NCBI RefSeq assembly: GCF_048541835.1
Contig: NZ_JBLEOY010000002.1
Span: 372,001 to 436,000 of the forward strand
Length of the DNA: 64,000 nt
From: QIJE01 sp048541835
Lineage (GTDB): Bacteria; SZUA-79; Acidulodesulfobacterales; Acidulodesulfobacteraceae
Direction: 5' to 3'
Shown one piece after another: positions 1 to 8,077 of this stretch (positions are counted from its first letter, which is position 1; the number at the start of each line of letters is the position of its first letter). The translations under genes and the position numbers were made by a program. A model generated the notes under the pieces. That model worked only from the letters and a program-made list of their open reading frames with translations. It did not search any database and had not been told where the DNA came from.

Positions 1-279
1 GGTAAAAAGATAAATCTGATTATGGAATATGACGTGCTTGGATCTCCGGTTAATATCAAAAATTCTTCTATCCGGGAAACAAGAGTATTAGAAGGATTAA
101 GGGGAAAGATTTTTTATAATCATACGACGGGCGTAGATATCGGAAAAGAAGGTTACTATCAAACCGTTCTGTCGGTAATGATTCCAAAAAAAACCCCGAA
201 GATTTATATTTACGAAGCTATTATTAAAATAAACGATGTTGTAACGGCGCTGAACTCTAAATTGGTCGTCGTAAAATAA
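1..279 (+). CDS. C-terminal part of an unidentified protein (start outside window)
   Basis: The reading frame is open from base 1, so the 92 residues visible are the end of a longer protein. I do not recognise it. The fragment is rich in beta-branched residues, has no obvious membrane segment and no cysteine, and ends in a short basic tail (LVVVK). It converges on plsY with only 6 bases between the two stops. An internal ATG at position 22 exists but has no ribosome binding site, and upstream codons remain in frame, so a start there is unlikely. Confidence 0.6.
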   Translation, partial: GKKINLIMEYDVLGSPVNIKNSSIRETRVLEGLRGKIFYNHTTGVDIGKEGYYQTVLSVMIPKKTPKIYIYEAIIKINDVVTALNSKLVVVK

Positions 280-285
280 AGAAGT

Positions 286-885
286 TCATTTTTTTATTTT
301 TATTTCATGTTCCGTTCCACTTAAAAGTCGTTTTATATTGGGATAATGTTTATATATTATCAAGATCGCGACCATAGAAGAAGCGGCAAATATATAAATA
401 TTTTTTAGCGTGTAAAATATTAAGAAAGGCATAAAAAAAGCACTTACCATTGAAGAAAGAGAGACATACTTAGAAAAAAGCAGTATTAGCAGAAATATTG
501 AAAAAGCTATTATAACCGCTTCCGGAGAAATTGCAAGAAAAACGCCCAACCCCGTAGCTACGCCTTTTCCGCCTTTAAATTTTATAAATACGGAATAGCA
601 GTGCCCCAACACCGGAGCGATAATTATAATAGATATAAGAATTAAGGATGCGGGGAATAATTTTATAGCAATAAAAACCGGTATAAAACCCTTAGCGGTG
701 TCTACTGTTAACGTAATAATGCCGAACTTTCTACCTATTACTCTCGACACGTTAGTCGCGCCGAGGTTCCCGCTCCCCTCGGCAGCAAGATTTACCCCCT
801 TTAGCCTTGCTATTACGGCAGAAGTAGGAAAACTCCCGATTAAGTACGAAGCTATTATATAAAATATTTCCGATAAAATAATCAA
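286..885 (-). CDS. plsY: Glycerol-3-phosphate acyltransferase PlsY
   Basis: PlsY transfers an acyl group from acyl-phosphate to glycerol-3-phosphate, the first step of membrane phospholipid synthesis, in the inner membrane. The 199-residue length is normal. Visible family motifs are GSGNLGATN at residues 37-45, a GH followed by FKGGKG at about 94-108, and the C-terminal GTEHE near 186-191. Between them lie five to six hydrophobic segments. The gene follows the winged-helix gene on the same strand with a 19-base gap and is probably co-transcribed with it. Family identity is secure. Confidence 0.95.
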   Translation of the reverse strand: MIILSEIFYIIASYLIGSFPTSAVIARLKGVNLAAEGSGNLGATNVSRVIGRKFGIITLTVDTAKGFIPVFIAIKLFPASLILISIIIIAPVLGHCYSVFIKFKGGKGVATGLGVFLAISPEAVIIAFSIFLLILLFSKYVSLSSMVSAFFMPFLIFYTLKNIYIFAASSMVAILIIYKHYPNIKRLLSGTEHEIKIKK

Positions 886-904
886 GCCCCTTTATATTTT
901 AAAC

Positions 905-1966
905 TTAAGCAACTTTTTCTCCGCAATATGGGCAATATTGAAGTCCCGGCATTAACGGTATTTTCATTTTACATTTTTTGCTGGGACAAATTTTGTTTGA
1001 TCCTATTGTGTCTAATTTATTCGTTATTGCATTGTTTAACTGGTTGACGAATGTCTCAAATTTTTTTTCATCCTCTTTTTTAAAGCCTTTTAGGATTTCA
1101 TCTATCAATATTGTGTCGCCCAAAAGTCTCTTTTCGAGATTTTTCCTATTGATATAAAAATATACCTTGAATTTATTTATTTCCTTTCTTATTATAATAT
1201 CTTCATCTATAAATTTTTTAAAACTTTGGCTAATAATCGAAGGGGCAAGGCCGGTTTCCTCTTTAACCTTTTTGGTGGTTATCGGTCTTTTTTCACGTTT
1301 GATATAAGATCTGATTATCATTGCGTAAACCATAAATTCGGACGGTCCCATTAATTTAATCTGGAAGTTTGTAATGAGATATCTGCTTGTCCATAACGCG
1401 AGGGCAATGTAATAAAATTTATGATAGTTATCTGCCTCGGATAAAAAAATAGCAAGGTTTTCTTTTTGTAAGGCGCTTATAGTGTTATTGTTTTTTAATA
1501 AATTAATCGTCCCATTGATTAGATTGTTGATAACCAAGGTATCGGATTCGCCGAAATTACAAAACCTTAAAGCGATCATATTAATTTCATTAAATTTCTT
1601 AAGTTCGTTATAAGGGAGAATATAATTAGTTTTTCGTTTGTCCTCGGTCAGCGTGGATTTTTTAATCAATTTGGCATCTTGCAAGTTCTTTAACACGGTT
1701 GCAAGATGAGGAGTAGAAACATATAATCTATTTAATTCTTTATAAGAAACAATTATTCCGTTTTTCTCGTATTCTCTTTTCTCTTTTTCCAAGGAATGGG
1801 TAAATTTATATGCAAAGTATCCGAATATGGTAAACTCTATATCGCTTAGGTATGCGACATCTTTATATTCGGTTGGTATATTGGTTATCGTATCCTTTAT
1901 TAATTTTTCTCTACTGAGAAAAAAAAGACTAAAAAGAATGTACAGCTTAGCCTTAAGTATTTTCAT
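905..1966 (-). CDS. Double winged-helix protein with C-terminal zinc ribbon, probable DNA-binding regulator
   Basis: This 353-residue protein is not one I can name. Residues about 55-125 look like a MarR-type winged helix (recognition-helix-like stretch STPHLATVLKNLQDAKLI, then a charged wing). Residues about 205-280 hold a second winged-helix segment (MVYAMIIRSY ... TKKVKEETGLAPSIISQSFKKFIDEDII). The C-terminus carries a four-cysteine knuckle, CX4C then CX2C (ICPSKKC ... YCPYCGEK), typical of zinc ribbons. The N-terminal 20 residues are hydrophobic (ILFSLFFL) but short and charged, so I do not call a signal peptide. It is encoded just upstream of plsY on the same strand. A transcription factor or a nucleic-acid-binding effector are both possible; the target is unknown. 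Confidence 0.55.
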   Translation of the reverse strand: MKILKAKLYILFSLFFLSREKLIKDTITNIPTEYKDVAYLSDIEFTIFGYFAYKFTHSLEKEKREYEKNGIIVSYKELNRLYVSTPHLATVLKNLQDAKLIKKSTLTEDKRKTNYILPYNELKKFNEINMIALRFCNFGESDTLVINNLINGTINLLKNNNTISALQKENLAIFLSEADNYHKFYYIALALWTSRYLITNFQIKLMGPSEFMVYAMIIRSYIKREKRPITTKKVKEETGLAPSIISQSFKKFIDEDIIIRKEINKFKVYFYINRKNLEKRLLGDTILIDEILKGFKKEDEKKFETFVNQLNNAITNKLDTIGSNKICPSKKCKMKIPLMPGLQYCPYCGEKVA

Positions 1967-2149
1967 TTGGTATCTCCGATTAAATTAATGTTATATTTAT
2001 ATATGAAGACATAAAGCTTTAATAATAAATAAATCTATTTTATACAATTATCTTAATTAATTATAATATTTTTTTTTGTTAATGTAAAGGAAAACCTAAT
2101 TTTCATTAGTAATTGAATTTTTTTGCAGGATATAATAAAATAAAGCATA

Positions 2150-3436
2150 ATGAAAAAAGATAATCTTACCGGTTTAGAGTTTTTTATAGAAAAATACGCC
2201 GGCTCACTGAATCGGGAAGCTATTATAAAAGAAGATATTTTGAGGCAAGGGATTTCTTTCGATAAAATTAATGAGAAAGAAAATTTTTCGAGTAAGTCCT
2301 ATTTTATTTTTTCGTTCAATGTAGATAACGACGACGATATAATCAATCAAAGATATCCGGAAGAAATTGCCGTTATGAACGGGCCTTATAATTTAAAACG
2401 AACTATCATTTCGGTTAGAATAAATAAGTCTTCTCCGTATAAAATTAAGTTTGATCAATTGTCCGAAGGGTATCGACTTTATCTTGACGACAGCTTTATA
2501 GGCGATGTCGCTTTTTCTCCGGAAAGGTCTTATATGCTTAAAACAACGGACTCCGGAAAATCGGTAAGGGATGTCGCTCCTACTATTGAATGGGGTTACT
2601 TGATATACCTTGCGGTTTTTAGGATGTGCCAATATTTCGAAAATGATGACGAATGCGCATTTTGCGATATGAATTCCAATTACGTAAATCAAAGAAAATC
2701 CAATAAAGGTTATTCGGCCGTCAAATCCGTAGAAGATATAATAAGCGCTCTTTCCGTAATCGAGTCTTCCGGTGATTCGGAAGCCGGTGCATATACTTTA
2801 ACGGGCGGCAGTATTACAGACGATATTAAATTTAAAGGGGATACCGAGATAGATTTCTATGTTAAATTTATAGAGGCAATAGAAGAAAGGTTTAGCGGCA
2901 GGTGGATAAGCAAGGTTGTAGTGCAGGCGCATACGCCGAAAAATCTTAAGAGGTTAAAGGATGCGGGGGCGCATATTTACCACACGAACTTCGAAGTCTG
3001 GGATAAAAATCTATTCGAAAAAATTTGTCCGGGAAAATCTAAATCCATAGGCAGGAATGAATGGATAAAAAGAATAGCGGATTCCGCGTCTATTTTTGGG
3101 GAATGCGGGGTCATACCCAATTTTGTTGCCGGGGTTGAACTTTCCAAGCCGTTTGGGTTCGACGGTGTTGACGACGCTATAAATTCTACCGCTGAAGGCC
3201 TTGAGTTTTTCATGTCTAAAAATATTATTCCGAGATATACTACGTGGTGCCCCGAGAAGACGAGTAAACTCGGAAAGTTCGGGAATTTACCTGCCCCGTT
3301 GGAATACTACGTTAAGCTATTGATTAAGTGGCACGAGCTTCATTACAAATATAATTTGCCTATTCCGGAAGGTTATGGTGCTGCCGGTGCCGGAAAAGCA
3401 GAATTTTCAGTAAGCGCATTTATGGATGCTTTTTAA
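2150..3436 (+). CDS. Radical SAM protein with a non-standard CX8CX2C cluster motif
   Basis: This 428-residue protein has the features of a radical SAM barrel. A cysteine triplet lies at C160, C169 and C172 (MCQYF ... ECAFCDMN), followed by a TGGS glycine motif for S-adenosylmethionine around residue 222 and barrel strands resembling the BioB/ThiH group (VVVQAHTPKNL, IPNFVAGVEL). The spacing CX8CX2C differs from the usual CX3CX2C. About 155 residues precede the cluster, much longer than in most family members. No second Fe-S cluster is obvious after the barrel. It stands alone before mrp with a 100-base gap. The substrate cannot be told from sequence; similarity to amide- or heterocycle-forming radical SAM enzymes is only suggestive. 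Confidence 0.7.
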   Translation: MKKDNLTGLEFFIEKYAGSLNREAIIKEDILRQGISFDKINEKENFSSKSYFIFSFNVDNDDDIINQRYPEEIAVMNGPYNLKRTIISVRINKSSPYKIKFDQLSEGYRLYLDDSFIGDVAFSPERSYMLKTTDSGKSVRDVAPTIEWGYLIYLAVFRMCQYFENDDECAFCDMNSNYVNQRKSNKGYSAVKSVEDIISALSVIESSGDSEAGAYTLTGGSITDDIKFKGDTEIDFYVKFIEAIEERFSGRWISKVVVQAHTPKNLKRLKDAGAHIYHTNFEVWDKNLFEKICPGKSKSIGRNEWIKRIADSASIFGECGVIPNFVAGVELSKPFGFDGVDDAINSTAEGLEFFMSKNIIPRYTTWCPEKTSKLGKFGNLPAPLEYYVKLLIKWHELHYKYNLPIPEGYGAAGAGKAEFSVSAFMDAF

Positions 3437-3536
3437 TGTTGAAACCGTCTAAAATTTATGCTATCATGGAAAGACGTGTATATTCATATAGTTAACATAA
3501 TTAAATATAATTAAAAAATTAGGGAGATTTCATTCT

Positions 3537-4427
3537 ATGAATAACGATGAAAAAGAGATGAGCGGTCATACAGAGGACGGCGGCAGTTCCTGCGGGTGTG
3601 CCTCTGAAAGTAACGGCGGGCATGGAGGCGGCAAGAATCCATTCGACGAACAGTTACCCATTAAAGGAGTAAAAAATATTATAGCGGTTGCAAGTGGCAA
3701 GGGCGGCGTAGGAAAATCAACATTCAGTGTTAATCTTGCAATAAATTTAGCCCAGCAAGGGAAGAAAGTAGCGCTTATGGATGCGGATCTCTACGGACCC
3801 AGCATACCTACCATGATGGGAATCAATAAGAGACCGGATGTAACTTCCGATAACAAGATAGTACCTATAGAAAAATTTGATATTAAACTTATGTCTTTAG
3901 GGTTTTTGGTCCCGGAAGATGCTCCCGCAATATGGAGAGGACCCATAGTAATGCAAGTTATAACCCAGTTTCTAAAGGATGTGGAATGGGGCGATATTGA
4001 TTTTCTCGTTGTGGATTTTCCTCCGGGTACCGGAGACATTCAGCTTACGATGGTTCAAACCGTTCCGATTAATTTCGCCATAGTTGTTTCGACCCCGCAG
4101 GATATTTCTCTCATAGATGCTAAGAGGGCTCTCGGAATGTTTGATAAGGTGCATGTTCCGGTTTTCGGAATAGTTGAAAATATGAGCTATTTTATATGTC
4201 CCCATTGTGATAAGCGTTCGGATATATTTAAGCATGGCGGAGCCAAGAAAACCGCTGAGAAACTAGGCGTAAATTTTCTGGGAGAAATACCTATAGTTGA
4301 AGAAATATGTGAACTGTCTGATAAAGGCGAGCCTATAATAACCAAAGATACACACCCCGAAGTGAAGTCGGTTTTCAATAAAATTTCTGATTCTTTAATT
4401 TTAAGATCGGAACAGAGGGTAGGTTAA
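3537..4427 (+). CDS. mrp: Mrp/ApbC/Nbp35-type P-loop Fe-S cluster carrier
   Basis: A P-loop ATPase that assembles or carries [4Fe-4S] clusters to apoproteins in the cytosol. The deviant Walker A motif GKGGVGKS is at residues 54-61. A bridging-cluster CX2C lies at C221 and C224 (FICPHCDK), and the DFPPGTGD switch region is present. The glycine-rich N-terminal extension has additional cysteines C19 and C21 (SSCGCA), as in Nbp35-like members. The length of 296 is typical. It precedes thioredoxin by 46 bases. An Fe-S carrier fits the heavy Fe-S load of the nearby sulfite and APS reductases, but that link is inference. Confidence 0.92.
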   Translation: MNNDEKEMSGHTEDGGSSCGCASESNGGHGGGKNPFDEQLPIKGVKNIIAVASGKGGVGKSTFSVNLAINLAQQGKKVALMDADLYGPSIPTMMGINKRPDVTSDNKIVPIEKFDIKLMSLGFLVPEDAPAIWRGPIVMQVITQFLKDVEWGDIDFLVVDFPPGTGDIQLTMVQTVPINFAIVVSTPQDISLIDAKRALGMFDKVHVPVFGIVENMSYFICPHCDKRSDIFKHGGAKKTAEKLGVNFLGEIPIVEEICELSDKGEPIITKDTHPEVKSVFNKISDSLILRSEQRVG

Positions 4428-4473
4428 GGCTGTAAACATAATAAATTTTAAATTTAGAAGGGGGAATTATTAA

Positions 4474-4809
4474 ATGGCTTCAGAGAAGGTTTTAGCTTTT
4501 ACGGATTCAAATTTTGATACTGAGGTTTTAAAATCCGATAAACCGGTACTTGTGGATTTTTGGGCGGTATGGTGCGCTCCATGCAGAGCAGTCGCTCCCA
4601 TAATAGACGAAATGGCATCAGATTATGACGGAAAGGTCAAGGTAGGAAAGGTCAATGTCGATGAAAATCGGGTTGTTCCGGGCAAATACGGTATAAGGGG
4701 AATACCCACTGTTATTTTATTTAATGACGGAAAGGTTGTCGATCAGATTGTCGGGGCAGCTCCAAAAACCTCTTTTAAGCAAATGATAGATAAGGTCGTT
4801 ACTAATTAA
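4474..4809 (+). CDS. trxA: Thioredoxin
   Basis: A small redox protein that reduces disulfides in the cytosol. The 111 residues contain the active site WCAPC (C34 and C37; the common form is WCGPC) and the conserved cis-proline in GIPTVILF near residue 78. There is no signal peptide, so it is cytoplasmic. A purine-rich ribosome site (AAGGGGG) precedes the ATG. It follows mrp in the same direction and converges on the CNNM gene with a 14-base gap. The Gly-to-Ala change in the active-site dipeptide occurs in natural thioredoxins and probably shifts redox potential slightly. Confidence 0.95.
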   Translation: MASEKVLAFTDSNFDTEVLKSDKPVLVDFWAVWCAPCRAVAPIIDEMASDYDGKVKVGKVNVDENRVVPGKYGIRGIPTVILFNDGKVVDQIVGAAPKTSFKQMIDKVVTN

Positions 4810-4823
4810 ATATCGGCTGTTAA

Positions 4824-6083
4824 TCAAAAACTTAATGTTACCTCTTTTATTGATTTGTTCGTTGATTTGGATATGGTAAAATTAATATTATCTATGGTAA
4901 ATTTCTCACCCGGAACGGGTATGCGTCCGAGTCTATCCATTATTAAGCCGGATATTGTCTCGTAATCTGCTTCCGGGTGGTTTATCACGCTTATATTTAA
5001 CAACTCCGATAATTCATTTAAAGTTAATCTTGCGTTAATTAGATATGTATTTTTGCCTATTTTTTTGTACAGAGGTTCTTCTTCGTCGGTTTCATCTCTA
5101 ATTTCTCCCATTATTTCTTCAAGGATGTCTTCAAATGTTATTATACCGGAAGCCCCTCCGTATTCGTCTACTATGACGACCATTTGTTGACGGCTTTTTT
5201 GCATTTTTATCATTATTTCGGATATTTTGGAGGTTTCCGGTATGAATAATACCGGCCTTGCTATTTCACTTACGACTTTATTCGCATTTTCGGGATTATA
5301 TATATCAAAGGCAAAGACGATGCCCGATAGATTGTCTATGCGGTCTTTATATACGGGAATTCTTGAATAATTAGTTTCCTCGAAAACCTGTCTTGCCTTG
5401 TCTGCGTCATCGTTTTCATTTAACGCTATCACGCTGATCAGTGGAATCATGATGTCTTTGGCGATTTTATTGCCGAATTCGAATATTCTTCTTATTATTT
5501 TTTTGTCGTATTCTCTAAATTCTTTAACATTGCTGCTTATAGTAAGGACCTTAATAAGCTCGTCTTTCGTAAGGAAAACATCTTTGGATTTGCTTTTAAG
5601 CAGCATATTTAATAATTTAGACAGGGCTATGAAAATGATATTAATCGGAAAAAATATAACCGAAAATACGGCTATTAACGGAATGCTTCTCAACATAAGG
5701 CTGTTTGCGTGTCGCCTATATAGCATTTTTGGAATTATTTCACCGAAAATTACCATAATCGGAGTAAGGAGTATTACTACGACAAGCGGCGTATAAGACT
5801 TTGCATACGCATATATAAACGTAGTCGCGAGAATAGTTGCCGACGTGTATGCTATGTTATTCCCTATTAGGGAGGTAGAGTAGGTGTTCTCCGGCTTCTT
5901 AGTCATTAACAGCAAAAATTTTGCAAGTTTGCTGCCCTTGGATTCTTTATGTTTGACCTTGATTTTATCGTAACTAATAATACCTATTTCGGAGCCGGCA
6001 AAGAATCCCTCGAAAAATATTGCCAGAACGATAAGAATTATATAAAGATATAAATTATACAAACTATTAGATATCATATTCAT
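4824..6083 (-). CDS. CNNM/CorC-HlyC family membrane protein with CBS pair
   Basis: Architecture by order: a DUF21/CNNM transmembrane domain over roughly residues 10-190 (four hydrophobic segments), two CBS domains over about 205-330, and a C-terminal CorC_HlyC FAD-binding-like domain to residue 419 (GRIPVPGEKF near the end). Proteins of this family act in Mg2+ or Co2+ export and resistance. Older databases call them hemolysin C-like, which I would not infer here. It overlaps the upstream paralogue by 17 bases, so the two are translated together and may form a heterodimer. Confidence 0.85.
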   Translation of the reverse strand: MNMISNSLYNLYLYIILIVLAIFFEGFFAGSEIGIISYDKIKVKHKESKGSKLAKFLLLMTKKPENTYSTSLIGNNIAYTSATILATTFIYAYAKSYTPLVVVILLTPIMVIFGEIIPKMLYRRHANSLMLRSIPLIAVFSVIFFPINIIFIALSKLLNMLLKSKSKDVFLTKDELIKVLTISSNVKEFREYDKKIIRRIFEFGNKIAKDIMIPLISVIALNENDDADKARQVFEETNYSRIPVYKDRIDNLSGIVFAFDIYNPENANKVVSEIARPVLFIPETSKISEIMIKMQKSRQQMVVIVDEYGGASGIITFEDILEEIMGEIRDETDEEEPLYKKIGKNTYLINARLTLNELSELLNISVINHPEADYETISGLIMDRLGRIPVPGEKFTIDNINFTISKSTNKSIKEVTLSF

Positions 6084-7035
6084 CCTCTATTTCGCCAAAA
6101 ATTTCTTCCAATAAATCTTCCATAGTTACTATACCCTCCATTTTTCCATGCTTGTCGACCAATACTGCAATATGAATTTTTTTCCTTTGGAGTTCTCTGA
6201 AAAGTTCCAGGGCGTTTTTTGAAGAAGATATAAAATAAGGCTTTATCAAGAAAGAATTAAGCGTCCTTTTTTCTTCACCCTTGTTGTAAACCTTTGCTAA
6301 AATATTTTTAGCAAGGATTATCCCTATTATATTATCTTTTTCTTTAAAATATATCGGGATTCTTGAGAAATGATTTAACTCTATGAGTTCTATCGCCGTT
6401 AAAACAGGCGTATTTATATCTAATTCGAAGATGTCATCTTTTTTAGTCATAACATTTCCTACCTTTAGATATGAGAGCTTTAGAAAATTTTTAATGAATT
6501 CATATTCTTTTTCTTTTATTTCTCCTTCATTTTTACCTATTTCTATAATTATTCTCAATTCTTCGTTGGAGATAGATTCTTCCTTTTTCAGCTGAAGCCG
6601 CCTTGTCTTAATCCCTATTTTTTCTAAAAACAATCCCATAAGAAAAGTGGCGGGATAAAATATCTCCGAAACAAATAAAGATAATTCTACAGGTTTCTTA
6701 AGTGCTATTATTTTAGGAACTATCTCCGCTAAAATAATGAGTATAAGCGAGATGAATATAATTGAATAGAAAACCGGGACGTGATTGAAATATTTATGCA
6801 ATATTAGGGCTCCGAGACTTGCAGTTATCACATTAGCGGTCATATTTCCGATTAAAATTATAACGAGAAATATTGAAGAGTTTTTTATTAAAAAGATGAC
6901 CTTATTTTTTTTTCTTGAGTTTAATTCGTCTATATCGGCTTGCTTAATGGAAAAAATAGACGATTCAGAAATAGAAAAAACTGAAGAAACTACAAGAAAT
7001 AAAACAAATAAAGTGAGAAGAAGCGTTAGATCCAT
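6067..7035 (-). CDS. CNNM/DUF21-CBS membrane protein, short paralogue
   Basis: 322 residues with a DUF21 transmembrane domain (about 5-170) and a CBS pair (about 185-318). It lacks the CorC_HlyC domain that its downstream neighbour carries, because the protein ends right after the second CBS (LLEEIFGEIEDEYD). Both paralogues share the motif EGIVTMEDLLEEIFGEI / SGIITFEDILEEIMGEI. Probable role is divalent cation transport or its regulation, by family. Its 3' end overlaps the next gene by 17 bases, and thiL ends 4 bases upstream of its start, so it lies in a tight operon. Confidence 0.82.
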   Translation of the reverse strand: MDLTLLLTLFVLFLVVSSVFSISESSIFSIKQADIDELNSRKKNKVIFLIKNSSIFLVIILIGNMTANVITASLGALILHKYFNHVPVFYSIIFISLILIILAEIVPKIIALKKPVELSLFVSEIFYPATFLMGLFLEKIGIKTRRLQLKKEESISNEELRIIIEIGKNEGEIKEKEYEFIKNFLKLSYLKVGNVMTKKDDIFELDINTPVLTAIELIELNHFSRIPIYFKEKDNIIGIILAKNILAKVYNKGEEKRTLNSFLIKPYFISSSKNALELFRELQRKKIHIAVLVDKHGKMEGIVTMEDLLEEIFGEIEDEYDI

Positions 7036-7039
7036 AGAT

Positions 7040-8077
7040 TTATAAGTGTTTAAACGTGAAGTTTTTCAGGCAATACCGCCGTCCGTCTTTAAAAAATCTG
7101 GCGCCCGTAAATTTATCCACGATATGTCCTATTTTTTTTATCTTAGTCCCCGTGGTTTTCGATAATTCTAAGATTTCTTCTTCTTTATCCGCCCCTGCCG
7201 TCCACAAAAGTTCATAGTCTTCTCCAAAAGAAACGGCATTATCGATGAAGTCGTCTATTTTTAAAATATTAGCAATATATTTTAAACGTTTATTAAAGGG
7301 AACTTCGTCTAATTTTATATTGCCGCCGTGATTCAAATCCAATACATTAAAGATATCCTTGGACAACCCGTCGCTAATATCGGTCAAAGAATTTGCAAGT
7401 TTTTTTGCGGATAGCTCTCTTCCAAGCTTTACCCTCGGCTTAGGAAGCTTAAATTTAGCTATAAAATTTTCTATAAGTTTTTTATCGGAACTCCTAATGT
7501 TCGGATTATTTTCATATATATACTTTTTATTGCTTTGAAGATAATATGCCATCCATGAATTTCCAAGTTCTCCGGAAACAAATATCTTATCGCCTATTTT
7601 AGAACCAAATCTTCTTACAACGTTATCATGCTTATAATCGCCTATTATCGTTACCGATATTGAAAATTCGGATGATTTGGATATATTGCCGCCCACAAGC
7701 GATACCTTGTATTTTCTTGCGGTTTTAATAATGCCGCCGATCGTCTGTCTAATTTCATTTTCGCTTACATATTCGGGTATAGAGAGAGATAGTGTAAACA
7801 GCCTTGGGATTCCGCCCATAGCAGCGATATCACTTATATTAACGAGAAGGGATTTTTCTCCTATCTCATGAAAATTATAAAAATCCAGCTTAAAATGCAC
7901 GTTCTCGGTTATATTGTCGGAGCTGACGAGAATATGATTTTTATCTTTAAAAATGGCACAGTCATCACCGACGGAATTAATAATCAAGGATTTATTGAAT
8001 TTTCCAGTCGCAAGACTCAGTTGTTTTATTTCCTCTATTAACCTTGTTTCGCTAAATTTTTTTTCTTTTTTTGTCAC
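7040..8077 (-). CDS. thiL: Thiamine-monophosphate kinase
   Basis: ThiL phosphorylates thiamine phosphate to thiamine pyrophosphate, the last step of coenzyme synthesis. The 345 residues belong to the AIR synthase/PurM superfamily. Visible motifs are GDDCAIF near the N-terminus, VGGNISKS, and the ADP-binding LTDISDGLSKD in the C-terminal half. It overlaps the 3' end of lon by 26 bases, which suggests translational coupling. No other thiamine gene is nearby. Length and motifs are typical. Confidence 0.93.
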   Translation of the reverse strand: MTKKEKKFSETRLIEEIKQLSLATGKFNKSLIINSVGDDCAIFKDKNHILVSSDNITENVHFKLDFYNFHEIGEKSLLVNISDIAAMGGIPRLFTLSLSIPEYVSENEIRQTIGGIIKTARKYKVSLVGGNISKSSEFSISVTIIGDYKHDNVVRRFGSKIGDKIFVSGELGNSWMAYYLQSNKKYIYENNPNIRSSDKKLIENFIAKFKLPKPRVKLGRELSAKKLANSLTDISDGLSKDIFNVLDLNHGGNIKLDEVPFNKRLKYIANILKIDDFIDNAVSFGEDYELLWTAGADKEEEILELSKTTGTKIKKIGHIVDKFTGARFFKDGRRYCLKNFTFKHL

